DNA of 24,706 nt from a bacterium (GTDB taxonomy: Bacteria > Bacillota_I > Bacilli_A > RF39 > UBA660), in NCBI GenBank assembly GCA_004560915.1, contig SFTR01000001.1:1-24706 (forward strand), given 5' to 3'. The translations under genes were made by a program, and so were the position numbers. Position 1 is the stretch's first letter. Every line of letters begins with the position of its first letter. Of the stretch, positions 1 through 6,519 are shown piece by piece. The notes under the pieces are model-generated. The model worked only from the letters and a program-made list of their open reading frames with translations. It did no database searches and was not told where the DNA came from.

Positions 1-744
1 GAATTGTCTAAACTAAGTACTAATGAATTAAATATTTTAGCAAATACAACTTATAATAAGACTGGAGAAATAAGTACTGTAGGTACTGCTAGTAAGAGCA
101 ATTATATTAGTATGGATGAAGCTAAAAAAATAGTATTTGATGATTCAAAAGTAAGTATTGATACAGTTAAAAATTTAGAAATTGAATATGATTATGATGA
201 TGGTATTATGGTTTATGATATAGAATTTGTTTCTAATAATACTGAATATGATTATGAAATAGATGCTAAAACCGGTAAAATAATTGAAAAAGAAATAGAA
301 AATAAAAAAGAGAATGCAAGTACATCTAAAAATTATTTATCTAAAGAAAAAATAAAAGAAATAGTACTTAATAAAACTAAAGTTAAAGAGTATTATGATT
401 ATGAAATAGAGTTTGAATTTAAGAGTGGAAAAGCTGTTTATGAAGTTGAATTTGAAACTAAAGATAAAGAATATGATATTGAACTTGATGCAGTAAGTGG
501 CAATATAATTAAATATGAAACTAAGAATAAGAAAGTAGATGCAACTAAATATATAACTAAAGAAAAAGCTAAAACTATTGTATTAAGTGATGCTAAGGTT
601 ACTAATTATTATGATTATGAAATAGAATTTGAAAGTGATGATGAAACTTATGAAATTAGTTTTGATACTAAGGATGCTGAGTATGAATATGTAATAGATG
701 CTAAAACTGGTAAAATAATTGAAAGAGAAATTGATAGAGATTAA
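1..744 (+). CDS. PepSY-repeat protein, 5' end outside the window
   Basis: The reading frame is open from base 1, so the gene begins to the left; the TTG at position 4 is not a credible start. The 247 visible residues hold three PepSY-like repeats of about 65 residues (roughly residues 33-103, 107-178 and 180-246). Each has a helix of the type KEKAKEIVL, a strand pair rich in Tyr, Glu and Asp (YDYEIEFE), and a closing turn of the form DAKTGKIIE. PepSY domains are usually secreted or membrane-linked and are known as peptidase-inhibitory modules (YpeB) or as C-terminal parts of RsgI-type anti-sigma factors. No signal peptide or membrane segment is visible because the N-terminus is missing. The next genes are sporulation genes, so a YpeB- or RsgI-like role is possible but unproven. 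The protein is very acidic. Confidence 0.75.
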   Translation, partial: ELSKLSTNELNILANTTYNKTGEISTVGTASKSNYISMDEAKKIVFDDSKVSIDTVKNLEIEYDYDDGIMVYDIEFVSNNTEYDYEIDAKTGKIIEKEIENKKENASTSKNYLSKEKIKEIVLNKTKVKEYYDYEIEFEFKSGKAVYEVEFETKDKEYDIELDAVSGNIIKYETKNKKVDATKYITKEKAKTIVLSDAKVTNYYDYEIEFESDDETYEISFDTKDAEYEYVIDAKTGKIIEREIDRD

Positions 745-757
745 TTTCTCTTTTTTT
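724..757 (+). terminator. Rho-independent terminator overlapping the stop codon
   Basis: Perfect 8-bp stem AGAGAAAT/ATTTCTCT (724-731 and 744-751) with a 12-nt loop, followed by seven T. The stop codon of the PepSY gene lies in the loop, so the last codons form the stem. It separates this gene from spoIIIAH. Confidence 0.8.
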
Positions 758-803
758 GTGATATTTTTAAGTCTTTTAAATATAATTAACTAGAGGTGAA
801 TAG

Positions 804-1292
804 ATGAATAGACAAAATTTATGGTTTGTAACTTTATTTTCATTAATTCTTATTTTAGGTGTTTATTATATTACTCTTCCTAGTGATATATTTAGTAAGT
901 CAGCTTTAGAAAATGTTAATAAGAATGTTGATGTAGTAGTAACTGAGAATGATAAGCTTGTTGCTTTAAGAGTAGAAAGGGATGAAGAAATAAGTACTGT
1001 TATGAGTGAACTTCAAAATAAAATAACTTCACCTTCGTCATCTACCGAAGTAAAAAATGCTGCGTTTGAAGAACTACAAATACTTAATTTAGCTAAAGGA
1101 AAAGAAACATACTTAGAAGATAAAATACTTAATAACTTTAAGATTAAATCATTCGTAGAAATTAATAACGATAATATTAAGATAACTATTGCTTCTAGTG
1201 AACATAATACTAAACTTGCTAATGATATAATGAGAAGTGTTCAAGAGGAGTTTAAAGATAAGAAAAATATAACTATTAAGTTTGAGTCATAG
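804..1292 (+). CDS. spoIIIAH: SpoIIIAH-family stage III sporulation protein
   Basis: A 162-residue protein with one N-terminal membrane segment (about residues 6-25, ending YYITLP) and an extracytoplasmic C-terminal part. The family signature is clear: a helix with RVERDEEIS, then KNAAFEELQIL, and a C-terminal ring-building fold ending in a region like NDIMRSVQEEF. In B. subtilis, SpoIIIAH sits in the mother-cell membrane and binds forespore SpoIIQ, forming the channel between the two cells. The ATG follows a good ribosome binding site (GAGGTGA, 793-799). Normally it is the last gene of an eight-gene spoIIIA operon. Here the gene directly upstream is a PepSY protein closed off by a terminator, so spoIIIAH stands alone; spoIIIAA-AG may be elsewhere or lost. 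Confidence 0.85.
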   Translation: MNRQNLWFVTLFSLILILGVYYITLPSDIFSKSALENVNKNVDVVVTENDKLVALRVERDEEISTVMSELQNKITSPSSSTEVKNAAFEELQILNLAKGKETYLEDKILNNFKIKSFVEINNDNIKITIASSEHNTKLANDIMRSVQEEFKDKKNITIKFES

Positions 1293-1304
1293 GCAAACGA
1301 AGTC

Positions 1305-1332
1305 ACATTATTAGTAGCAATGTCATAAATTA
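1305..1332 (+). promoter_or_regulatory. Sigma-K/sigma-E type promoter for gerE
   Basis: ACA at 1305-1307, a 16-nt spacer, then CATAAATTA at 1324-1332. This fits the sigma-K consensus (AC, 16-17 nt, CATAnnnTA). In B. subtilis gerE is transcribed by sigma-K, so motif and gene agree. Transcription would begin near 1338, about 30 nt before the gerE start. Confidence 0.6.
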
Positions 1333-1368
1333 CTTTAGAAACATAGGTGTATGTAGACGGAGGTGTTT

Positions 1369-1575
1369 ATGACAGGGAATATATTAACTAAGAGAGAAAA
1401 AGATGTATTTGAACTTTTAGTACTTAATAAAACAACTAAAGAGATAGCAGAGGATTTAGGTATTAGTGAAAAGACTGTTAGAAATCATATAAGTAATGCT
1501 ATGCAGAAACTAGGATGTAAGGGAAGAGCAGGAGCAGTTATAGAACTCTTGAAGTTAGGAGAAATTTCATTATAA
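1369..1575 (+). CDS. gerE: GerE, LuxR-type regulator of late mother-cell sporulation genes
   Basis: A 68-residue protein that is only a LuxR-type helix-turn-helix domain with no receiver or sensor part, as in B. subtilis GerE (74 residues). Residues 6-10 (LTKRE) and about 22-48 (TTKEIAEDLGISEKTVRNHI) match GerE closely, as does the ending GAVIELLKLGEISL. GerE acts in the mother cell late in sporulation, activating coat genes and repressing sigma-K. I chose ATG 1369 because GGAGG (1359-1363) is correctly spaced for it, while the in-frame GTG at 1363 overlaps that site. It is followed by gerM, as in Bacillus, where gerE and gerM are close neighbours. A sigma-K-like promoter lies upstream and a terminator downstream, so it is a single-gene unit. 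Confidence 0.9.
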   Translation: MTGNILTKREKDVFELLVLNKTTKEIAEDLGISEKTVRNHISNAMQKLGCKGRAGAVIELLKLGEISL

Positions 1576-1603
1576 TTCACTTTAAAAAAAGTGAATTTTT
1601 TTT
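1574..1603 (+). terminator. Rho-independent terminator after gerE
   Basis: Perfect 10-bp stem AATTCACTTT/AAAGTGAATT (1574-1583 and 1588-1597) with an AAAA loop, followed by a run of T. It starts at the gerE stop codon. Confidence 0.9.
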
Positions 1604-1625
1604 ATTATAATGAATAAACTTTAGT

Positions 1626-2555
1626 ATGATAAAGAGATATGCAATGAATAAAATTTTTGTTAGTACTTTAGTGTTTGGCTTGTTAGTTTTGTTTTATTTG
1701 GTACCTAGTCCTTCTTTTGATATGGAAGTAGTGGAGGAAGAAAATAAAAAAGGTAAAGAGAATGTAGTTTACTTGCTTGATGAAGATAATTATGTATCTA
1801 GAGTTATTAGTTATTATGAAGAAAGTGATATTGAAGCGTTAATTCGTGAGAAAATAAAAATTCTTATTAATGGAGATAAGAGTTTAGGTAAGTTTTATTC
1901 TTTGATACCTAAAAATACTATTTTAAAGGATGTTAAGGTTGAGAAGGATAGTGTATACTTGAATTTTAATAAAGAATTTTTAAGCGTAAATAAGTACTTA
2001 GAAGAATCTATGATTGAAGCTATAGTATTTAGTTTGACTGAGATAAATGGTATTAATAATGTTTATATAAATGTTGACTCTAAAAAACTTACTAAACTTC
2101 CTAATTCAGGAAGGGAGATACCATATCCGTTAACTAGAAGTTTTGGTATAAATAAGAAGTATGACTTAAATAGCTTAAATGAATTAGATAAAACAATTGT
2201 ATATTTTGTTAAAACTTGTGATGAAGTAGAATATTATGTGCCTGTTACTAAAGTTAGTAATACAAGTGGTTCTAAGATAGATATAATTATTGAAGAATTA
2301 AAAAGTACTGTTAATGCTCAAGAAAATTTAAATAGTTATGTTTCTAGTAATATTGAACTTGTAGATTCTGAAATAACTGATGAAAAAGTTAATTTAATAT
2401 TTAATGATTTTATATTTAGTGATGCATCTTCTAAAGTTATTTTAGAAGAAGTTAAGTATGTAGTGTCTCAAAGTGTATTTGAAAATATAAATGTAAAAGA
2501 GGTTATTTTTAGTACAAAAGAGCATAATAATATAGTAAGTGTTAAAAAAAGTTAA
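1626..2555 (+). CDS. gerM: GerM-like spore protein with two GerMN domains
   Basis: A 309-residue protein with an N-terminal membrane segment (about residues 8-27) and two GerMN (sporulation/germination) domains, roughly residues 65-160 and 210-305. The first has the typical pattern SLIPKNTILKDVKVEKDSVYLNFNKEF; the second repeats it in a more diverged form. In B. subtilis GerM is a lipoprotein needed for normal sporulation and germination that helps hold the SpoIIIAH-SpoIIQ complex. Its presence two genes from spoIIIAH fits that role. There is no Cys lipobox here; it looks membrane-anchored instead. The start is uncertain: ATG 1626 lacks a ribosome binding site and lies about 15 nt after a TATAAT (1606-1611), whereas ATG 1644 follows a weak AGAG at 1633-1636. 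Confidence 0.85.
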   Translation: MIKRYAMNKIFVSTLVFGLLVLFYLVPSPSFDMEVVEEENKKGKENVVYLLDEDNYVSRVISYYEESDIEALIREKIKILINGDKSLGKFYSLIPKNTILKDVKVEKDSVYLNFNKEFLSVNKYLEESMIEAIVFSLTEINGINNVYINVDSKKLTKLPNSGREIPYPLTRSFGINKKYDLNSLNELDKTIVYFVKTCDEVEYYVPVTKVSNTSGSKIDIIIEELKSTVNAQENLNSYVSSNIELVDSEITDEKVNLIFNDFIFSDASSKVILEEVKYVVSQSVFENINVKEVIFSTKEHNNIVSVKKS

Positions 2556-2563
2556 AAAAGGGG

Positions 2564-2592
2564 TTGCAAAAATAAAAATAGTGTTGTATACT
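2564..2592 (+). promoter_or_regulatory. Promoter of the tRNA-Arg gene
   Basis: TTGCAA (2564-2569), a 17-nt spacer ending in TG, and TATACT (2587-2592). It lies 19 nt before the tRNA. Confidence 0.65.
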
Positions 2593-2611
2593 TTAGTAGT
2601 AATTTCCAGTT

Positions 2612-2688
<77 letters not shown>

Positions 2689-2700
2689 GTTTAAAAATTA

Positions 2701-2737
2701 AAAATGCCTTATAAATGCTGAGTTTAAGGCATTTTTT
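2701..2737 (+). terminator. Rho-independent terminator after tRNA-Arg
   Basis: Perfect 10-bp stem AAAATGCCTT/AAGGCATTTT (2701-2710 and 2726-2735) with a 15-nt loop and a T run. A different terminator sits at the same relative place behind the right-hand tRNA copy (12189). Confidence 0.85.
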
Positions 2738-2761
2738 ATTTGTTCAATACAAATTCTTAAT

Positions 2762-2848
2762 TATCACAAACTATCACAAATTATTACATTTTTTGGCACT
2801 TTTATAGGCACTTTTTGATGTTTTCGGCACCTTTTTGGGCACCCATTA
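2762..2848 (+). repeat. Left-end repeats, probable integrase arm sites
   Basis: Two repeat families lie just inside the left end. TATCACAAA occurs at 2762 and 2772, with a weaker third copy (TATTACATT) at 2782. GGCAC occurs at 2795, 2807, 2826 and 2838. The block 2826-2848 (GGCACC, TTTT, GGCACCC, TTAA) has a close counterpart at 12005-12029. Tyrosine integrases bind short repeats flanking their core site, so these are probably arm-type sites. Confidence 0.6.
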
Positions 2849-2947
2849 AAAATAGAGCAATCATCGATAAATAAAGGGAGAAACGTGTATTATAATTATA
2901 AAAATGGATGCAAAATGTCACTTTTTAATAAAAAACATCAAAATTTA

Positions 2948-2973
2948 AAAGAGATTTTTAATTAAATCTCTTT
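2948..2973. terminator. Bidirectional terminator at the end of the frameshifted minus-strand gene
   Basis: Perfect 10-bp stem AAAGAGATTT/AAATCTCTTT (2948-2957 and 2964-2973) with a 6-nt loop. T runs follow on both strands, stronger on the plus strand. It overlaps the last codons of the minus-strand pseudogene. The 200 nt between this and the tRNA hold the arm sites and no convincing gene. Confidence 0.7.
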
Positions 2974-3243
2974 TTTAGATGATATTTATTTTTAAGTATT
3001 GATTTTATTCTTTCATAATCAATTTTATTCCTAAATTGAAATGAATCAAATGATTCCATAGCAGTATTTACTATTCTTTCAAAGTTATCATCAAATATAG
3101 CATTATATTCAAGTCCTTTAGCAATATAAAAAGCAATATACTCATATAATTCATTTTCAAGATAATCTTTTACTTGCTCACTATGAAATTTAATAATATT
3201 TCAAAAATTCTTCATCTGTTAATTTTTCTAATTCTTTATTCAT
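2958..3243 (-). pseudogene. Small cargo gene of unknown function, frameshifted
   Basis: On the minus strand an ATG at 3243 with a strong ribosome binding site (GGAGATG, about 7 nt upstream) opens MNKELEKLTDEEFLKYY and then hits TAA. One base out of frame, coding continues (IKFHSEQVKDYLENE...) to a stop at 2958, ending HLKKRFN. Joined, it would be a protein of about 94 residues, acidic, helical, with no recognised domain. The shift lies near a run of five T. The intact promoter and ribosome binding site suggest recent loss, a sequencing error, or programmed frameshifting. Small acidic proteins next to restriction or toxin genes on islands can be antitoxins or antirestriction factors, but nothing here proves that. 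Confidence 0.6.
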
Positions 3244-3267
3244 AATACATCTCCTTTTTTCAAGAGC

Positions 3268-3295
3268 AATATATCATAAAAATTCAAAAAGTCAA
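3268..3295 (-). promoter_or_regulatory. Promoter of the minus-strand small gene
   Basis: Read on the minus strand: TTGACT (3295-3290), 16-nt spacer ending TGA, TATATT (3273-3268). This is an extended -10 promoter, 25 nt before the start codon, and very like the promoters at 4651 and 12264. Confidence 0.7.
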
Positions 3296-3329
3296 AATCA
3301 TTTCATAATTATATAAAATAATATTAGAT

Positions 3330-3360
3330 TTGAAGAAAAGATGTAAAATTATGTTATAAT
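3330..3360 (+). promoter_or_regulatory. Promoter of the hsdM remnant
   Basis: A perfect extended -10 element TGTTATAAT (3352-3360). A weak -35, TTGAAG, lies at 3330-3335 with a long 19-nt spacer. It is 35 nt upstream of the remnant start codon. Confidence 0.55.
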
Positions 3361-3394
3361 TAGTATAAGAATTGAATTATGAGGTGAAGAATTA

Positions 3395-3802
3395 ATGAAT
3401 GAACAAGATTTGAAAAAGTTAGAAGATAAGTTATAGGCTGCAGCTGATAAAATGAGAGGTGCAGTTTCTGTATCTGATTATAAATTTATTGTATTAGGTT
3501 TGATATTTCTAAAATATATATCAGATTCTTTTGAAGAAAAATACAAAGAACTTGTAGAAGAAGGTGCGGGATTAGAAGAGGAAAGAGATTGCTATACTGC
3601 AGAAAATATTTTTTATGTACCTAAAAATGCAAGATGGGAATTTTTAGTAGAACATTCTAAAGAGACAAACATTGGAGAAATAATTGATGATGCATTAACT
3701 TTAATAGAAAAAGAAAATAACTCTTTAAAAAATGTTTTACCTAAAAACTATAATTCACCTACAATGAGAAATGTTAATTTAGATGGAATTGTTATAAAAT
3801 AA
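3395..3802 (+). pseudogene. hsdM: N-terminal remnant of HsdM (type I restriction-modification methyltransferase)
   Basis: ATG 3395 follows GAGGTGA (3381-3387). The reading frame is the HsdM N-terminal domain: MNEQDLKKLEDKL, then an in-frame TAG at 3434-3436 where the family has Trp, then AAADKMRGAVSVSDYKF, GLIFLKYISDSFEEKY and a region ending LKNVLPKNYN. The frame ends at 3802, about 135 codons in, whereas HsdM is usually near 500 residues. The AdoMet-binding and NPPF catalytic parts are absent, as are hsdS and hsdR. Two defects (an amber codon and 3' loss) make this a dead relic. Other genes here end in TAG, so recoding of TAG is unlikely. Restarting at ATG 3452 has no ribosome binding site. 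Confidence 0.8.
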
Positions 3803-3809
3803 AAGTATT

Positions 3810-3833
3810 GAACTGAAATATCAGTTCTTTTTT
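3810..3833 (+). terminator. Terminator after the hsdM remnant
   Basis: 7-bp stem GAACTGA/TCAGTTC (3810-3816 and 3821-3827), AATA loop, then six T. The next 117 nt before the DedA gene show no clear gene; an open frame from about 3868 could be decayed coding sequence. Confidence 0.85.
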
Positions 3834-3950
3834 AATTTATATTAATGCATAAAAAATTAAATAGTATTTAAAAGATTTAGAAGAAAGTAATAATAATTCT
3901 TTAGGAAAAATATATTATTTTAGTAAACAAACTATTAAAGGAGAAATAAT

Positions 3951-4574
3951 ATGCAAGAATTTATTATAAATATTATGAATAGTTACGGATATATAGGAGT
4001 ATTTTTATTAATATTAATTGAAAATATATTTCCACCAATACCATCAGAATTAATTTTATTATTTGGTGGTTTTATGACAACATATACAAAATTAAACATA
4101 ATAGGAATGATTATTTCATCAACTTTAGGGTCACTAATTGGTGCTTTATTGTTATATAAAATAGGAACTATATTTAGCAAAGAAAAATTAAAAATATTAA
4201 TTTCAGGAAAACTAGGAAGAGTATTAAAATTAAAAAATAGCGATATAGATAATGCAAATAAATGGTTTACTAACGAAGGTAAAAAAACAGTATTTTTTGG
4301 TAGATTTATACCATTAATTAGAAGTATAATTTCAATACCAGCAGGAATAAATAAAATGAATATAAGTAAGTTTATAACTTATACATTACTTGGTTCAATA
4401 ATATGGAATCTAGTATTAATAATACTAGGACATATAGTTGGAAGAAATTGGAAAGCAATACTAAAGATATTTAAATTATATTCACGTTTTTCATTACTAC
4501 TTTTATTTATATTATTAATAATTTTAATAACTAAATTATATAAAAATAAATCCAAAGAAAAAAATATTTATTAA
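3951..4574 (+). CDS. DedA-family membrane protein
   Basis: A 207-residue, strongly hydrophobic protein of the DedA/VTT family, which includes flippases for undecaprenyl phosphate and phosphatidylethanolamine. The signature regions are present: ENIFPPIPSE at about residues 24-33 in a re-entrant loop, and FGRFIPLIRSIISIPAG at 116-132 with the conserved pair of Arg (118 and 124). A last membrane helix covers about 180-196, followed by a Lys-rich tail. The start has a good ribosome binding site (AAGGAGA, 3939-3945). No terminator follows. It lies on the island between two decayed regions, and may help envelope lipid recycling or resistance to envelope stress. The family is certain, the substrate is not. 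Confidence 0.9.
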   Translation: MQEFIINIMNSYGYIGVFLLILIENIFPPIPSELILLFGGFMTTYTKLNIIGMIISSTLGSLIGALLLYKIGTIFSKEKLKILISGKLGRVLKLKNSDIDNANKWFTNEGKKTVFFGRFIPLIRSIISIPAGINKMNISKFITYTLLGSIIWNLVLIILGHIVGRNWKAILKIFKLYSRFSLLLLFILLIILITKLYKNKSKEKNIY

Positions 4575-4620
4575 TTTTTAAAACATAAAGTAATATAGTC
4601 AATTTTATCAAATAACATTA

Positions 4621-4681
4621 TAAATATACATTCAAATATTTTATTAATTCTTGACTTTATTTATTAAAGAATGTATATTTA
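4621..4681. repeat. 13-bp perfect inverted repeat enclosing a promoter
   Basis: TAAATATACATTC (4621-4633) and GAATGTATATTTA (4669-4681) are perfect reverse complements, 35 nt apart. The -35 box of the next promoter lies in the spacer and its -10 box inside the right arm. There is no T run after the right arm, so it is not a standard terminator. It is better read as a two-site operator or a DNA-looping target for a regulator of the hydrolase/FHA-ABC/kinase block. Confidence 0.6.
4651..4679 (+). promoter_or_regulatory. Promoter of the hydrolase gene
   Basis: TTGACT (4651-4656), 17-nt spacer ending TG, TATATT (4674-4679). Its -10 overlaps the right arm of the inverted repeat. The start codon is 27 nt further, with GGAAGG at 4692-4697. 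Confidence 0.75.
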
Positions 4682-4705
4682 AATTTAGAATAGGAAGGAA
4701 AAATT

Positions 4706-6397
4706 ATGAGTGAAGAAAAAAATAAAAGTAATAAGTGGGTTTTGTGGATAGGAATTATAGTAGTTGTTATTGCCATAGTTTTTGTTGTTTTTAAGTTATT
4801 TGATTTTTCTAATGAAAAAACTATAGAAACTTACGAGACAAAACAATACAAAGAATATTTATCTGGCTTAAAAGAATATGCAAGCAATATGGATTCTAGT
4901 GTGGATGTTGAAGAGGCTAAGGTTGATTTCTTGGAAAAAGTTCAAGAATATGGAAAAACTTATGATGATGGTGATGGTACTGGTTATGCAAACACTTTAC
5001 TTACTAATAGTGTTATAGAAAATAATGAAAATGATACTGGGAAATTTTTAAATAGTATAATTAGCATATTGGATTCTTTATTAAATACTAATATTGGTGG
5101 TAATTCATCAATTGTTAGTAAAACTTTAACGTTAAAATCATATACAGTATGTGAAACAATCGGTGGAGATTATTGCCTAAGTGATAATGGTTTAAGCGCT
5201 AATGTTTATATAAGTGATGCTAATTCTAATAAATGGGCAGTATTATTACATGGTGTAAATATGACCGGAAAACAAATATATAGTACTTTAGGAGAAATGT
5301 ACACTTCACAAGGATATAATGTTATTGCTCCGGATTTAAGAGGTGCTGGAAAAAGCGAAGGTAAAGTAGCTATGGGTTACTTAGAAAGTTTAGATACTTA
5401 TGACTGGATCAAAGATTTAAATACTAATTATGCGAGATATGGTGTTAATAGTAAACCAGAAACTATTGTAGTACATGGTGTATCTTTAGGTAGTGCTACA
5501 ACACTTCAACTTGCAACAAATCCAGATATTGCTTCAGCTTCTGGGGGAGTATATTCAGCCAATTTAACAGAATTAAATGTAAAAGGATTTGTAGATGATT
5601 GTGGATATGCTTCTATGACAGGAATTATTACCGGTATGCTTTCTTTAGGAGATAGTAGTCAGTCTACTGCACTTCTTGGTGGATTTGATATTGATGTAAA
5701 TAACTTTATGAATGAACTTCAAAATCAAATTAAAAATTTAAATATTGGAGATTTTTCTGAAATTAATGAAATTGATATTACTAATGGAACTGAACTTAAT
5801 GAATATTTAAAAGGATTTAGTGATAAGTTAAATGAATATATAGAAAATAAAAAAGACAATTATCCAAACGTAAATGATAAAAACCAAATACAAATTCCAG
5901 AAATAGATAAAAATGAAATTATTGATTGGTGGAATAAATATACTATTAGTAAACAAACTTATATTATTGATAACTACTCTATTAATAAAGTAAATAATTC
6001 TTTTAATAAAGATTTTTCATCATTACTTGAAGATATTATTGCCAAACTATTAATTAAATTTGGAGGAATTGGATTAACAGAAGAAAATTACGACAAATAT
6101 GCTAATGCATTTTCTTCAGGAAGACAATTTCCAAAAGGAAGTAAAGTTATTATAATTCATGGAGATAATGATACTATGGTTCCACCTAGTAATGCAGATG
6201 TTATTGCAGCTAATATTGGCAATGCAAAATTACTTTATAGATGGAATGTTGCAAAAGCACCACATGCTTTCATTGTAGTAGGTTCAAATAAAACTGAATA
6301 TACTAATTTAATAGGAAATTTTGCAAATTGTGTTGCAAATATGCAATGTTCAGCTTTTGAAAATTCAGGTAAACCACTTGAAAGCATTATTAAATAA
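4706..6397 (+). CDS. Membrane-anchored alpha/beta hydrolase with a large inserted lid
   Basis: A 563-residue protein with one N-terminal membrane helix (about 10-33) after a short Lys-rich start, so the enzyme should face outward. The catalytic set is complete: oxyanion region LLHGVNMTG, substrate-side motif APDLRGAGKS, nucleophile elbow GVSLG with Ser260, acid Asp489 in HGDNDTMVPP, and His520 in KAPHAF. This fits serine hydrolases of the peptidase S9/esterase type. Between the strand at about 293-301 and the one at about 480 lies an insertion of some 170 residues, largely charged and Asn-rich, probably a lid or partner-binding domain. It is the first gene of the island block, with its own promoter and terminator. 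Substrate unknown; an extracellular ester, lipid or peptide is likely. Confidence 0.85.
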   Translation: MSEEKNKSNKWVLWIGIIVVVIAIVFVVFKLFDFSNEKTIETYETKQYKEYLSGLKEYASNMDSSVDVEEAKVDFLEKVQEYGKTYDDGDGTGYANTLLTNSVIENNENDTGKFLNSIISILDSLLNTNIGGNSSIVSKTLTLKSYTVCETIGGDYCLSDNGLSANVYISDANSNKWAVLLHGVNMTGKQIYSTLGEMYTSQGYNVIAPDLRGAGKSEGKVAMGYLESLDTYDWIKDLNTNYARYGVNSKPETIVVHGVSLGSATTLQLATNPDIASASGGVYSANLTELNVKGFVDDCGYASMTGIITGMLSLGDSSQSTALLGGFDIDVNNFMNELQNQIKNLNIGDFSEINEIDITNGTELNEYLKGFSDKLNEYIENKKDNYPNVNDKNQIQIPEIDKNEIIDWWNKYTISKQTYIIDNYSINKVNNSFNKDFSSLLEDIIAKLLIKFGGIGLTEENYDKYANAFSSGRQFPKGSKVIIIHGDNDTMVPPSNADVIAANIGNAKLLYRWNVAKAPHAFIVVGSNKTEYTNLIGNFANCVANMQCSAFENSGKPLESIIK

Positions 6398-6410
6398 AAT
6401 TACAAATTTT

Positions 6411-6435
6411 AAGAATCCATTTAGGATTCTTTTTT
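6411..6435 (+). terminator. Terminator after the hydrolase gene
   Basis: 8-bp stem AAGAATCC/GGATTCTT (6411-6418 and 6424-6431), 5-nt loop, T run. It separates the hydrolase from the FHA-ABC/kinase operon. Confidence 0.85.
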
Positions 6436-6496
6436 ATTAGGTATATAAATAGTGTATGGAATATTTATTGATTTATTTTATAGCAAATGATATGAT

Positions 6497-6502
6497 TATA
6501 AT
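6497..6502 (+). promoter_or_regulatory. -10 box of the FHA-ABC/kinase operon
   Basis: TATAAT at 6497-6502, 18 nt before the start codon. The only good -35 match, TTGATT at 6468-6473, is 23 nt away, which is too far, so the promoter may be weak or need an activator. Confidence 0.4.
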
Positions 6503-6519
6503 AGAATAGGTGATTAAAA

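Noticed and set aside
3434..3436. Recoded TAG (stop read as an amino acid) in hsdM
   Set aside because: Several intact genes here (spoIIIAH, hemW, ftsL, yneF, ABC subunit A) end in TAG, and the hsdM frame is truncated anyway.
3452..3802. A separate 116-residue gene starting at ATG 3452
   Set aside because: It has no ribosome binding site, and the upstream in-frame sequence from 3395 is clearly the missing HsdM start, so this is part of a pseudogene.
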